NCBI GenBank assembly: GCA_963798795.1
Contig: CAWCUZ010000001.1
Coordinates: 1,426,001-1,490,000, forward strand
Direction: 5' to 3'
Origin: CAWCUZ01 sp963798795
Lineage (GTDB): Bacteria > Acidobacteriota > Vicinamibacteria > Vicinamibacterales > SCN-69-37
Length of the DNA stretch: 64,000 bases
Under the pieces are notes generated by a model. That model did not search any database, was not told where the DNA came from, and saw only the letters and a list, made by a program, of their open reading frames with translations. Shown piece after piece: positions 54,821-64,000 of the stretch. The position numbers and the translations under genes were made by a program. Each line of letters opens with the position of its first letter. Position 1 is the stretch's first letter.

Positions 54821-55847
54821 CTAGCAAGCCGGCAGGGCCAGCTCACCGGCCGGCGCGGGCAGAGCGCGTGTCGTCACGGCGGCCGTGACGGCATCGACCA
54901 CCGACAGATCGCGCGACCCGTTGTGCAGTACCGAAGATCGTCGTGCCGTCCGGTGATATCGCCAGCCGGATCGGGTACTCGGCGACCGGGATCGTCCGTT
55001 CGACGGCCTGGCGCGCGAGGTCGATCGCCACGAGCGAGCTCTCACGGAGCATGGCCGCGTAGGCGCGCCGTCCGTCAGGACTGATCACGAGGTCCGACGG
55101 CTCCCCGCCGAGGTCGATGTCGGCAGCCTTTCGCAGTTCGCGCGTGTCCACGACCGAGACGCGCCCGCTGAAGGTCGTGCCGTTCGGGACATGGAGATAC
55201 CGACCGTCCGGGGACAGGCGGATGCGCGACGCGCCGTCCTCGAACTCCATCGAGCTGCGGACGCCGAGCGAAGCCGCGTCGAGGACCGTCACCCGACCCG
55301 AGTAGAAATAGTGGGGAATGAACAGGCGGCGGCCATCGGTGGAGAGGACACCCTGGCCGGCCAGGTGATCGATGATCCGCTGCCCCGCAATCCGGCCGCT
55401 CGCGAGTTCGATGGCCGAAACGCGGCCCTGGCTGGTGAGATTGTCGACGACATAGAGCCGGTCGCCCGCCGGCACCAGACCCGACGGTTCGCCAGAGAAC
55501 GGAATGGTGCGGCTGACGGTCCGGCGCTCGACGTCGACCACCGCAATGCCGCCCGGCGCCGCCGCGAAGACCTGGCGCGCGTCGGCGCTGACCGCGATCG
55601 CGCCGATCCGATCCGCCACATGGATCGTCGCCGCGATGTCGCCGGTCGAGCTGCTGACGATCGACACCGCGCCCAGCTCATCGTGGCCGAGCACGAACAC
55701 CGGCGGCCCCGGCCTCGGCGAGGCGGTCGCCGACGGCGGTTCCAACGCGCGATCCGAACAGGCCGCCAGCCACACCAGTGACGCCCCCGCGACCCATGCG
55801 CCGAACACGGCGACGGCTCGGCCTGCCACTGAACCTGACCTTGGCAC
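54821..55847 (-). CDS. Beta-propeller lipoprotein (one frameshift)
   Basis: About 341 residues with a lipobox (WLAAC at about residue 30) and a cytochrome-D1/YncE-like seven-bladed propeller of 40-residue repeats: GDIAATIHVADRIGAIAVSA, DARQVFAAAPGGIAVVDVER, DGRRLFIPHYFYSGRVTVLD, LSPDGRYLHVPNGT, ISPDGRRAYAAML. The frame breaks at 54931 (CC); removing one base gives IFVLHNGSRDLSVVDAVTAA and a stop at 54821. GTG 55847 follows the NUDIX stop by 1 base. Anchored at the outer or inner membrane; ligand unknown. Confidence 0.75.
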
Positions 55848-55848
55848 C

Positions 55849-56325
55849 CTATGACTCGCGCCGACCGGAGAGCGTTCTCATCAGCCGATCGAGCAGCTCC
55901 GCCTGCGCGACATTGATCGCCCGGCGCGCGTCCGCGATCGTGAAAAACTCGACACGGTCGATTTCCGGAATCGCGAGCGTGCGCCCCGAACGCGGCGGCC
56001 ATTCGGTGGTGGTCATGATGCTCTTGACCGCCGCCGGATCGCAGTCGCCTTCGAAGGCCCACGCGTGCACGATCTTGCCGCTCCGCTGCGTGATGGTGCC
56101 GAGCGGCAGATAGGGCTCGGCCGGCTGAAAGCCGGTCTCCTCGATGAACTCGCGCACGGCCGCCTCGAGCGGCGTCTCGCCGGCGTCGATGCCCCCCTTC
56201 GGGATCGTCCAGGCGCCCGCGTGGCGGGAGGCCCAGAACGGGCCGCCGGGGTGCGCGAGCAGCACTTCGAGAGGTCCATGGCACCGGCGGTACAGCAACA
56301 GGCCGGCGCTTTCCTTCTGAGCCAT
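55849..56325 (-). CDS. NUDIX hydrolase
   Basis: A 158-residue NUDIX protein. The box GGIDAGETPLEAAVREFIEE, continuing TGF, fits GX5EX7REUXEEXGU exactly. Upstream is LYRRCHGPLEVLLAHPGGPF, typical of (di)nucleoside polyphosphate or MutT-like members; PWTIPKGG-like AWTIPKGGID is also standard. Hydrolyses a nucleoside-diphosphate-linked substrate that cannot be named. ATG 56325 is chosen; the frame extends upstream but is low-complexity. It overlaps nothing and leads the propeller gene by 1 base, so both are co-transcribed. Confidence 0.9.
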   Translation of the reverse strand: MAQKESAGLLLYRRCHGPLEVLLAHPGGPFWASRHAGAWTIPKGGIDAGETPLEAAVREFIEETGFQPAEPYLPLGTITQRSGKIVHAWAFEGDCDPAAVKSIMTTTEWPPRSGRTLAIPEIDRVEFFTIADARRAINVAQAELLDRLMRTLSGRRES

Positions 56326-56972
56326 TGAGGGGGTGCCGGCTCCGCGACCGGTGTGAGCAGCATACGACACGCCGCGGCCGCTCGTTTGCCGGCATGGGCC
56401 GCCCATCGGAATTTTTCCCCGGTTGCGCGGGATTCTTTCCCGCCCACGACGTCGTGCCCGTCCCGATCGCGCAGACATCCGCGGGCACCTGATGCGGCAT
56501 CATTCCTGCTTCGTGATGCCCAGGAACCATTTGTCATGCGCCCTTTGGCTGTTGTGCCGGTTTCCGGCCTGCTTGGCGGGGGCGTTCCCACCCTCGCCGG
56601 CCGCGCCCCACGCCCAGGCCTGCCGACGGTTGCCCGGGTGGCGGTGGTCACCGGCCGAACGCTCCGATCTTCCGCTGATTCATTCCAGCTCGCTTCCGCT
56701 GTGCACCGCGTTGACCACACGCTCGTGCCGGACCAATTCCGGCCGCCTCACGGCCATCAATCCGGCAATCGCCTGGCACGCTTGTCCTTCCTTCTAATCT
56801 GAGCCGCGCTCGCGGTTTGTAGCTGCCGGGTGTGTGACCGGCGCGGTGCACGCGGACGGGCCATTCGGCAACCCGGTCGGGCCTCACGAGGTCGTTTCGC
56901 GGCGCGCCCGCCACGGGCCGGTGGTTCCGAACGCCATCGCGACTGCACCCAGCGCCGTTCGAGTCATCGGCC
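56326..56972. other. 647-base gap with no supported gene
   Basis: Between the NUDIX gene and cusA. Open frames occur on the plus strand (to about 56800), but none has a convincing SD, codon pattern or homologue, and the translations are Arg/Pro-rich shadows typical of this GC content. The frame at 56516 gives a leader-like peptide (LSCALWLLCRFPACLAGAFP) without a mature domain, which I do not accept as a gene. The stretch is less GC-rich than average (TTTTTCCCC near 56411) and may hold the NUDIX promoter on the left. Confidence 0.4.
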
Positions 56973-59900
56973 TCACACTCGCTCCCTGGTGCCTGTTTCG
57001 AGAGGACTGTCGTCCCGGGCCCTGGTGTCCGGCGGCTCGGCAGCGTCCTTCAACCCCCGACCTTTCCAGATGTAGTAGATCGCGGGATAGACGAGAAGCA
57101 CGACGACGAGCGACGTGACGACACCCCCGACCATCGGCGCGGCGATCCGCTTCATCACGTCGGCGCCCGTGCCGTGGCTCCACATGATCGGCATCAGGCC
57201 GGCGAGGATGACGCCGCCGGTCATGATCATCGGGCGCACGCGGACGACCGCCCCCTGGAAGACGGCCGCCGCCAGGTCGCGACGGGTGTGCAGCCGTGCT
57301 TCCGCCACCGCCCGGTTGTACGCGCCGTCGAGGTACAGGAGCATGACGACACCGGTCTCGGCGCTGACGCCGGCCAGCGCAATCATGCCGACCCAGACGG
57401 CAATGCTCAGGTTGTACCCGAGCAGATACAGGAGCCAGAACGCGCCGATCAGCGCGAACGGCACCGCCAGCAGCACGAGGAGCGTCTTGAACACCGACCT
57501 GGTGTTCAGAAAAATGATGAGGACGATGATCACGATCGTCATCGGCACCACGTACATGAGGCGCCGTTGTGCACGCAGCATGTACTGGTACTGGCCGCTC
57601 CACACGAGGCTGTAGCCCGGCGGCATCGGCACGCCGGTCGCGACGGCTTGCCGCGCGTTTCGCACATAGGTCCCGACGTCAATGCCCTCCAGATCCACGT
57701 AGACCCACGCATTGGGCCGCGCCTGCTCGCTCTTGATCTGCGGCGGCCCCTTGGCGATCTGGAGCTCGGCCAGCTGGCCGAGCGGCACCTGCTGTCCGTT
57801 CGGCGCCGAAACGACGATGTCGCGCAGGGCGGGCAGGTTGTCGCGCAGCTCGCGGCTGTAGCGCAGGTTTACCGGATAGCGCTCCAATCCCTCGACCGTC
57901 GTGGTGATGTTCATTCCGCCGATGGCCGACTGAATCACGTCCTCCACGTCGCTCACGGTGAGCCCATAGCGGGCGATCGCCGTCCGATCGATGTCGACGT
58001 TCAGGTAGTTGCCGCCGGTCACGCGTTCGGCGTACACGGACAGCGTACCGGGCACGGTGCGGAGGACCGATTCGACCTGCCGGCCGATGCGATCGAGCGC
58101 GGCCAGGTCCGGACCGGAAATCTTGATGCCGACCGGCGTCTTGATGCCCGTCGAGAGCATGTCGATGCGCGTCTTGATCGGCATGGTCCAGGCGTTGGTC
58201 ACACCGGCGATCTGAATCGCCTGGTTCATCTCGCTGGTCAGCCTTTCCGGGGTCATCCCGGCCGGCCATTCCGACTCGGGCTTGAGCGTGATCGTCGTCT
58301 CGAACATGCCGAGCGGCGCCGGGTCGGTGGCGGTGTCCGCTCGCCCGGCCTTGCCGAACACGCGCTCCACCTCGGGAAACGACCGGATGATCTTGTCGGT
58401 CTGCTGCAGGACTTCTCGCGCCTTGGCGATCGACACGCCGGGCAGCATCGTCGGCATGTACAAAAGATCGCCTTCCCAGAGCGGCGGCATGAACTCCGAT
58501 CCGATGCGCCCGTACGGGATCCACGTCAGCCCGAGCGCGATCACCGTCAGGACCAGGACCGTCCACCGCCAGCGCAGCACGACATGCACGACCGGGCGGT
58601 ACAGGCCGACCATGAACCGACTCACCGGGTTCTGCGTCTCGGAGCGGATGCGCCCCCGAATCCAGTAGCCCATCAGCACCGGGACGAGCGTCACCGAGAG
58701 TAACGACGCCGCGGCCATCGAGTACGTCTTGGTGAACGCGAGCGGCTTGAACAGGCGGCCCTCCTGGGCCTCGAGCGTGAACACGGGCACGAACGACACC
58801 GTAATGACGATGAGGGCGTAGAAGAGGGTCGGGCCCACCTCCTTGGCCGCGCCGGCGATGATCTCCCAGTGTGGCCGGCGACCGTGATCGCGCTCCAGGT
58901 GCTTGTGGGCGTTCTCGATCATGACGATCGCCGCGTCGACCATGGCACCGATCGCGATCGCGATGCCGCCGAGCGACATGATGTTCGCGTTGAGGCCCTG
59001 TGCGTGCATCACCACGAACGCCATGAGGATCGCGATCGGCAGGGTGACGATCGCGACACCCGCCGAGCGGGCGTGCAGCAGGAAGACGAAGCAGACCAGC
59101 GCCACGATGACGCTCTCCTCGACGAGCTTCTCCTCCAGGGTCCGCACGGACCGTTCGATCAGGCCGGAGCGGTCGTAGACGGTGAGGATCTCCACGTCCT
59201 CCGGCAGGCCCGGTTTCAGCTCCGCCAGCTTCTCCTTGACGCGCCGGATCACGTCGTCCGCGTTCGCCCCCGCGCGCACGATGACGATGCCGCCGACGGT
59301 CTCACCCTCGCCGTTGAGCTCCGCGAGGCCGCGCCGGATCTCCGGACCCACCTGGACGTCGCCCACATCCCTGAGGAGGATCGGGGTGCCGTCGGAACCG
59401 ACGCCCAGCGCGACGTTCTCGATGTCCGCAACGTTGCGGATGTACCCTTTGCCGCGGACCATGAACTCGCTCTCGGCCATCTCGATCACGCGGCCGCCGA
59501 CGTCGTTGTTGCTCCGCTGGACGGCGGTCCGAATCTGACCGAGCGACACGTGGTAGGCGCGCAGCTTGTTCGGATCGACCGTGATCTGGTACTGCTTGAC
59601 GAACCCGCCGACGCTCGCGACCTCCGATACGCCCGGCACGCCGGTGAGCTGATACTTGAGATACCAGTCCTGAATCGAGCGCAGCTCCGCGAGGTTCCGG
59701 TGCGGCGACTGCAGCACGTACATGAACGCCCAGCCGACGCCGGTCGCGTCGGGGCCGAGCGAGGGCGTCACGCCGCGCGGCAGCTTGCCGCCGACGTAGT
59801 TCAGGTACTCGAGCACGCGGCTGCGCGCCCAGTACAGGTCGGTGCCGTCCTCGAAGATGACGTACACGAACGAGTAGCCGAAGAACGAGTAGCCCCGGAC

Positions 59901-60143
59901 GACCTTCGCGTAGGGCACCGCGAGCATCTGCGTCGTGATCGGGTACGTGACCTGATCCTCGACCACCTGCGGGGCCTGACCCGGATAGTCGGTGTAGATG
60001 ATGACCTGGATGTCCGACAGGTCCGGGATCGCATCGAGCGGCGTCTGCCGCAGCGCATACCCGCCGCCCAGCGCGACGAACACGGTCGCCAGCAGGACCA
60101 GGAGCTTGTTCCGAATCGACCAGTCGATGACCCGTTCCAGCAT
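56973..60143 (-). CDS. cusA: Heavy-metal RND efflux pump, CusA/CzcA-like
   Basis: 1056 residues, a full HME-RND pump. TM1 (NKLLVLLATVFVALGGGYAL) is followed by AIPDLSDIQVIIYTDYPGQA, a hallmark of CusA/CzcA. The TM4 acidic residue lies in AIAIGAMVDAAIVMIENAHK, and the porter region carries KTRIDMLSTGIKTPVGIKIS and GKAGRADTATDPAPLGMFET, as in monovalent-metal pumps. It exports Cu(I)/Ag(I) from periplasm or cytoplasm using protons. Start ATG 60143 is 19 bases after cusB. Nothing is broken over 3.1 kb, in contrast to its neighbour. The copA fragment upstream makes copper the likely substrate. Confidence 0.92.
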   Translation of the reverse strand: MLERVIDWSIRNKLLVLLATVFVALGGGYALRQTPLDAIPDLSDIQVIIYTDYPGQAPQVVEDQVTYPITTQMLAVPYAKVVRGYSFFGYSFVYVIFEDGTDLYWARSRVLEYLNYVGGKLPRGVTPSLGPDATGVGWAFMYVLQSPHRNLAELRSIQDWYLKYQLTGVPGVSEVASVGGFVKQYQITVDPNKLRAYHVSLGQIRTAVQRSNNDVGGRVIEMAESEFMVRGKGYIRNVADIENVALGVGSDGTPILLRDVGDVQVGPEIRRGLAELNGEGETVGGIVIVRAGANADDVIRRVKEKLAELKPGLPEDVEILTVYDRSGLIERSVRTLEEKLVEESVIVALVCFVFLLHARSAGVAIVTLPIAILMAFVVMHAQGLNANIMSLGGIAIAIGAMVDAAIVMIENAHKHLERDHGRRPHWEIIAGAAKEVGPTLFYALIVITVSFVPVFTLEAQEGRLFKPLAFTKTYSMAAASLLSVTLVPVLMGYWIRGRIRSETQNPVSRFMVGLYRPVVHVVLRWRWTVLVLTVIALGLTWIPYGRIGSEFMPPLWEGDLLYMPTMLPGVSIAKAREVLQQTDKIIRSFPEVERVFGKAGRADTATDPAPLGMFETTITLKPESEWPAGMTPERLTSEMNQAIQIAGVTNAWTMPIKTRIDMLSTGIKTPVGIKISGPDLAALDRIGRQVESVLRTVPGTLSVYAERVTGGNYLNVDIDRTAIARYGLTVSDVEDVIQSAIGGMNITTTVEGLERYPVNLRYSRELRDNLPALRDIVVSAPNGQQVPLGQLAELQIAKGPPQIKSEQARPNAWVYVDLEGIDVGTYVRNARQAVATGVPMPPGYSLVWSGQYQYMLRAQRRLMYVVPMTIVIIVLIIFLNTRSVFKTLLVLLAVPFALIGAFWLLYLLGYNLSIAVWVGMIALAGVSAETGVVMLLYLDGAYNRAVAEARLHTRRDLAAAVFQGAVVRVRPMIMTGGVILAGLMPIMWSHGTGADVMKRIAAPMVGGVVTSLVVVLLVYPAIYYIWKGRGLKDAAEPPDTRARDDSPLETGTRERV

Positions 60144-60162
60144 CGGTGTCGCTCCCACGCGG

Positions 60163-61545
60163 TCAGCGCTGCCCGCCGGAGGAGGCCCGTGCCGCGGCCG
60201 CCGCGTCGGACGAGCCATCGCCCGGCGCGGACATGCTCGCAATCGCCGCTTTCAGGTTGCTTTCCGAGTCGAGCAGGAACTGAGCCGAGACGACCACGCG
60301 GTCGCCGTCATCGAGCCCGCGGATCACCTGGGTCACGCCGCGGCCGCTGACGCCCAGCGTGACGGTGCGCGCCTGGAACAAGCCGTGACCGAGATCGAGC
60401 ACGACCACGTCACGTTCGCCGCTGTGGATCACCGCGTTGTCCGGCACGGCGACGACGCCGCGCGCCGCCGGCACGTCGATCGTCACGGTCGCGTACATGT
60501 CGGCGCGGAGCTTCTGGCCGGGGTTCGGCAACTCGATCGACGCCGTCATCGTCCGCGTCTTCTGATCGACTGAGGGGTGCAGGAACCGCACGACGCCGCT
60601 GTAGCGCCGGCCCGGCGTGGTACGGCAGCTCGATGCTGGCGCGCTGGCCGACCCTGAGCCACGGCACCTGGTGCTCGAAGACCTGGACGTCGACCCAGAT
60701 CGTGGAGAGATCCACGATCTTGTAGAGCTGCATGCCCGGCGTCGCGCGCATGCCCTCGAGCGCCTGATCCATCTTCTGGACGACGAGCCCGGTGACGGGT
60801 GACGTCACACACAGGGTGCGCTGCACGCGTCCGGAGCGGGCCAGTTCCTCGATCTGCGTGTCGCTGATGTCCCAGTTCTGCAGACGCTGGCGCGCCGAGT
60901 CGACGAGCGCCTGGGCGCGCGCGGCCGCATCCGGATAGGGACTGTCGGCCAGCTTCTTCGCATACGCGATCGCCTGGAGGTATTCCTGCTCGGTCGTGAC
61001 GAGCTGCGGGCTGTAGATGTCGAACAGGTCCTGGCCCTTCGTGACCGGCTCTCCGACGTAGTTGACGTGGACCTGCTCGATCCAGCCGTCGTACTTGGTC
61101 GTGATGAGCGATACCTGGCGATCGTTGTAGGCCAGCGTCCCGACGGTGCGGATGGTGAATGGGATGTCGGTCCGCCGCACCGGCTCCGATTTCACGCCCA
61201 TGTTCTGCACGAACGCCGGGTCGATCTTCACCATGCCGGGCGGCGGCACCCCGGCTTCGTCCTCGTACACCGGGATCAGATCCATGCCCATCGGCGACTT
61301 GCCCGGCTTGTCGCGGATGTAGGTCGGATCCATCGGCGCGCGCCAGTACGTGATCCTGCGTTCGTGCGGCTGCCCGCTGGTGGCGGTCGCCGGCCGTGAC
61401 GCTGTTGTCGGCCCGGGCGGGCCGCCATCAGCGCGCCGCGCGCGCGGTCCATCCAGGACCAGTGCAGGGGATTCGCGACCACGGTCACGGCGGTGGCGAT
61501 GCCGAGGAGAAAGGTCAGGAGACTCAGGGCAATCCGGCTCTTCAT
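60163..61545 (-). CDS. cusB: Metal efflux adaptor, CusB-like (two frameshifts)
   Basis: About 460 residues after repair. N-terminal signal or anchor (SRIALSLLTFLLGIATAVTV), then, in another frame, MDPTYIRDKPGKSPMGMDLI with the heavy-metal-binding YWRAPMDP..SPMGMDL motif found in CusB (Met ligands), lipoyl and hairpin segments (DTREIEEL-like DTQIEELARSGRVQRT), and the C-terminal barrel (RFLHPSVDQKTRTMTASIEL). Frame breaks: a -1 about 61400-61450 between the anchor and YWRAPMDP, and a +1 at 60611-60613 (GGG). It delivers metal to CusA. It lies between cusC (3-base gap) and cusA. Confidence 0.85.
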
Positions 61546-61548
61546 GGC

Positions 61549-62892
61549 TTACCTCGTCGTTCGTGGAAAGGCGGCGCCGATCGCGCGCTCGAGATCGGCG
61601 AGCGCGACCAGATAGTCGGCGGTCTCACGGGCCTGGATCAGCCGTACGTCGAGACGGCTGCGTTCGCTGTCGAGCAGATCGAGGACGCCCGCCTGGCCGG
61701 TCTCGTACGCCGCCTCGGTCGACCGCAGCGCTTCATCGGTCTGCGGCACCAGCACGTCGCCGACCAGGCGGAGTTGTTCCCCCAGCGTCTGAAGACGCAC
61801 CACCTGGTCGCGCACGGCGAACGTCATCTCGTTGTAGGCGTCCGCTCGCGACAATCGCGCGGCCGACAGCTCGTCCGCGGCGCGCGCGAGATCGGCGCGG
61901 TACTTGGCACGACGGATCGGCAGGTTGACACCGAAGGTGACGGTGACTCCGTTACGGCCGTTGTCCGGCGGCGGCTGCGTGATGCCGGCGGCGTCCGTGC
62001 GATCGCCCACGTTGACGAACGACGCGCCAATCGTGACGTCCGGCCAGAAGTTCTTGCGCGCCAGGTCCACCGCCCGCTCGCCGCGTCCGACGAGCGCATC
62101 CGCCGCCTTGATTTCCGGTCGCTCGGCGTCGCCGACCGCCTCGAGCTGCCGCGGATCGAGCGCGACACGACCCGGCGTCGTCAGCGGCGAGACCGCCGCG
62201 ACGGTCGTCTCCGGCGGCCGGTTCATGAGCGTGTTCAGCCGGGCCGCCAGTGTTTCGCGCTGCAGCGCCAGCGTGTCCAGCCGGTTGACGACCTTCGTGA
62301 TCTCCGCCTGGATCTTGATGACCGCCTGCTGCAGGCCTTGACCCGACGCGTACCGTGCCTGCGCGAGATCCTCGTAGTGCCCCAGCAGCGACTGTTCCTC
62401 TCGGGCGATGCCGAGGGCGCTGTCGGCGTAGCCGAGGTTGTAGTAGGCCTTCTTGACCTGCGCGATGACCTCCCGCTGGCGCGCGCGATGCATCTCGTGC
62501 ATCGCCGCCGCTTCCTGAGCGGCGACGTGGCCGCGCAGATCGAGCTTGCCGAACCACGGAAACGTCTGACTGAGCGTGATCGTGTTGAGCTGTGGACCCA
62601 CCCGAGTCTGCACGGCCTCGACCGCCTGTCCAAAGCCGACCGTGGGATCCGGCAGTGCGGTCGCGACGCCCACGCGCTCCTGCGACGCGCGATAGGCCTG
62701 AAACGCGGCCTGCACGCCCGGGTTGGCGTCGAGCGCCGCCTTGACATAGACCGCCAGGACCGGATCGGTCGCATGGAACTCCGGCGTGCTCGATGGTCGG
62801 GCGGATTCCTGGACGGATGGCGTGGCCTGCTGCGCTGCCGCGCCGGCGGGCATGAGAGTGAGAATCAGAAACACGACGACGCGACTGCACAC
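61549..62892 (-). CDS. cusC: TolC-type channel, CusC-like
   Basis: 447 residues of the OEP family: signal peptide (VVVFLILTLMPAGAAAQQ), then ALDANPGVQAAFQAYRASQE, the second repeat ARARQREVIAQVKKAYYNLG and the late ERSRLDVRLIQARETADYLV. It forms the outer-membrane channel of the CusABC exporter. GTG 62892 is chosen because GGAGG lies 5 bases upstream. It opens the cusCBA run, and the copper-related small genes sit just upstream. Confidence 0.87.
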   Translation of the reverse strand: MCSRVVVFLILTLMPAGAAAQQATPSVQESARPSSTPEFHATDPVLAVYVKAALDANPGVQAAFQAYRASQERVGVATALPDPTVGFGQAVEAVQTRVGPQLNTITLSQTFPWFGKLDLRGHVAAQEAAAMHEMHRARQREVIAQVKKAYYNLGYADSALGIAREEQSLLGHYEDLAQARYASGQGLQQAVIKIQAEITKVVNRLDTLALQRETLAARLNTLMNRPPETTVAAVSPLTTPGRVALDPRQLEAVGDAERPEIKAADALVGRGERAVDLARKNFWPDVTIGASFVNVGDRTDAAGITQPPPDNGRNGVTVTFGVNLPIRRAKYRADLARAADELSAARLSRADAYNEMTFAVRDQVVRLQTLGEQLRLVGDVLVPQTDEALRSTEAAYETGQAGVLDLLDSERSRLDVRLIQARETADYLVALADLERAIGAAFPRTTR

Positions 62893-62998
62893 GTGGACCT
62901 CCAGTGGCTTCGGACATTTGCCGCGCGACAGCAGACCGCGCGCAGACGGACTGGCACTCACACACCAAGGGCGGGCAAGTGTCAGCGGAGCCAGGAGG

Positions 62999-63388
62999 TC
63001 AGATCAGAAGCGTCGCGTAGAGAATCGGGAGATCGGGCGGAGAGCCTCGGACAGCCGACGAATGTACCGGCGACCCGGCCACGACCAGCGCCGGCACGAC
63101 GGCTGGCGAGGCCGGTCCGACCGAGGCTGGGCCCCCCGCGGGCATGCGCGGCGTGCCGGTGTCAGTCGTGGCGGGCTGCGATGAGTCGTCCTGGCGGCCG
63201 CAGCAGCAGGACAGGGCCGATGTCATGGTCCCACAGTGATGCCCGACGCTCGCGCAGAAGGTCCGCTGCGCGTCGCCCGCCGCCATCGGCGTGGCGGCGC
63301 CGACGATGAGCGCCGCTGCAGCGGCCAAAGCCGAAAGTCTTGTGCGGACGGCCTTCACGCTCGTTTCCCTGAGCAGATACGATGCCAT
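62999..63388 (-). CDS. Small exported Cys/His-rich protein
   Basis: 129 residues with an N-terminal leader (RLSALAAAAALIVGAATPMA) and a Cys/His cluster AQRTFCASVGHHCGTMTSAL followed by SCCCG. The remainder is Pro/Ser/Gly-rich. No family recognised. Position between copA and cusC, and the thiol/imidazole cluster, suggest a periplasmic copper-binding or sensing role (inference). The start ATG 63388 could instead be a GTG slightly downstream (VKAVRTRLS). The open frame continues upstream only as a shadow. Confidence 0.6.
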   Translation of the reverse strand: MASYLLRETSVKAVRTRLSALAAAAALIVGAATPMAAGDAQRTFCASVGHHCGTMTSALSCCCGRQDDSSQPATTDTGTPRMPAGGPASVGPASPAVVPALVVAGSPVHSSAVRGSPPDLPILYATLLI

Positions 63389-63427
63389 CGGGGCTGGAGG
63401 GGGAATTCGGCTGCCCGGCGGTCCGTC

Positions 63428-63463
63428 GGGGAAAATGCCGCGGTTCATCGCCAAATTTTCCCC
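63428..63463. promoter_or_regulatory. Inverted repeat GGGGAAAAT/ATTTTCCCC
   Basis: A perfect 9-base inverted repeat (63428-63436 and 63455-63463), 18 bases apart, between the 50-residue ORF and the Cys-rich gene; the ORF's stop lies within the spacer. Either a weak terminator/attenuator or a metal-regulator site. Confidence 0.45.
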
Positions 63464-63597
63464 GTGACCATCCATCCCGCGCCCCAGCGCCGCGCGAGCG
63501 CCTTCGTGACACCCTCGCGCGCCTCGGCCGGCGAAACGCCGGCCAGGTCCTTCTGAACGCCAGATGCGCCGGTCTGTCTCTCCGTGTGCCTTGCCAC
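63445..63597 (-). CDS. Unknown 50-residue protein in copper locus
   Basis: A 50-codon ORF starting at GTG 63597, with GGAGGGG 4-5 bases before it, and ending in TGA at 63445-63447. It begins 15 bases after the copA stop, giving normal operon spacing. Sequence is soluble and basic (KDLAGVSPAEAREGVTKALA, RRWGAGWMVTGKIWR at the end). No cysteine or Met cluster, no family. Position between copA and an exported Cys/His-rich protein suggests a role in copper handling, but only by neighbourhood. Confidence 0.5.
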   Translation of the reverse strand: MARHTERQTGASGVQKDLAGVSPAEAREGVTKALARRWGAGWMVTGKIWR

Positions 63598-63612
63598 GTT
63601 CCCCTCCACCGC

Positions 63613-64000
63613 CTACACAGCCGCCCGGCGCAGGCGCAGGGCGTTGCCGATCACCGACACCGAACTGAAGCTCATCGCGGCGGCCGCGATCATCGGGCTC
63701 AGGAGCAGGCCGACGAACGGGTAGAGCGCGCCGGCCGCGATCGGCACGCCGAGCGCGTTGTAGACGAACGCGAAGAACAGGTTCTGCCGGATGTTCCGCA
63801 TCGTCTGGCGCGAGAGCCGCCGCGCGCGCACGATGCCGCGCAGGTCGCCCTTGACGAGCGTGACGCCCGCGCTCTCCATCGCGACGTCGGTGCCGGTGCC
63901 CATCGCGATGCCGACGTCGCGCCGGCGCGAGCGCCGGCGCGTCGTTGATGCCGTCGCCCGCCATCGCCACGATCGCGTCCCTCGGCTCTGCAGCTGGCGG
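63613..64000 (-). CDS. copA: Copper-exporting P1B-ATPase, C-terminal part (one frameshift)
   Basis: Cut by the window end. The visible part has the hinge motif GDGINDAPALA, then (after a +1 shift near 63921-63936) GTGTDVAMESAGVTLVKGDL, and the last two helices with YNALGVPIAAG and MSFSSVSVIGNALRLR, the Tyr-Asn and Met-x-Ser-Ser residues of Cu(I) P1B-1 ATPases. It pumps Cu(I) from cytoplasm to periplasm, handing on to CusCBA. Stop TAG 63613-63615. First visible gene of the minus-strand copper cluster. Confidence 0.88.
   Translation of the reverse strand, partial: RQLQSRGTRSWRWRATASTTRRRSRRRDVGIAMGTGTDVAMESAGVTLVKGDLRGIVRARRLSRQTMRNIRQNLFFAFVYNALGVPIAAGALYPFVGLLLSPMIAAAAMSFSSVSVIGNALRLRRAAV

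Noticed and set aside
56423..56802. Plus-strand ORFs with a leader-like peptide in the 647-base gap
   Set aside because: No mature domain, no SD, Arg/Pro-rich composition as in shadow frames.

Overview
The window is very GC-rich, densely coded bacterial DNA from a Gram-negative (diderm) organism: it has outer-membrane barrels, TolC-type channels, RND pumps, a murein-peptide ligase and a periplasmic L,D-transpeptidase. The gene mix (PEGA domain, bactofilin, NtrY/NtrC-like pairs, many outer-membrane and efflux genes) and the intergenic octamer/heptamer repeats resemble soil Acidobacteria of the Vicinamibacteria type. That placement is an inference from style; no rRNA or tRNA gene was seen to test it. 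Layout: 1-5.3 kb holds a murein ligase (mpl), a glycosyltransferase and two secreted calcium-loop proteins, the first cut by an in-frame TAG. 5.3-10.5 kb holds a bactofilin, an AsmA-like protein, an HtrA-like protein without protease residues, a CPA2 antiporter and a cytochrome c. 10.7-18.2 kb has citrate synthase and malic enzyme in tandem, a GT-C glycosyltransferase, an amino-acid permease and a pirin. 18.2-25.2 kb is mostly unknown envelope proteins, including a tandem duplicate with a PEGA domain. 25.2-33.8 kb has a two-component system and, divergently, a TolC/adaptor/RND efflux operon. 33.9-43.3 kb has an L,D-transpeptidase, a universal stress protein, an AI-2E family transporter, a two-gene cassette (primase-like fold protein plus endonuclease-IV-like TIM barrel), dodecin, an SDR, a phosphoesterase and an Omp85-like barrel. 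43.3-50.1 kb has an orphan RND adaptor, an MFS carrier, and a signalling locus in which one NtrY-like kinase sits beside two response regulators with near-matching receivers, one an NtrC-type activator and one a PP2C phosphatase. 50.2-56.3 kb has an exported methyltransferase and two APC/KimA-like permeases; the second has a clear c-di-AMP (ydaO-type) riboswitch as its leader, pointing to potassium or osmolyte homeostasis. A beta-propeller lipoprotein and a NUDIX hydrolase follow. 57-64 kb is a copper efflux locus on the minus strand: copA (partial), a 50-residue ORF, a Cys-rich exported protein, cusC, cusB and cusA. A striking feature is the number of single-base frameshifts: about fifteen in eleven genes, about thirteen of them +1, each in an otherwise intact frame. 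This looks more like residual sequencing or assembly error than gene decay, so I describe those genes as single reconstructed genes and give the shift points. The most interesting points are the c-di-AMP riboswitch/KimA locus, the primase-like/TIM-barrel cassette, the two-output signalling locus and the intergenic repeat families placed directly against start and stop codons.
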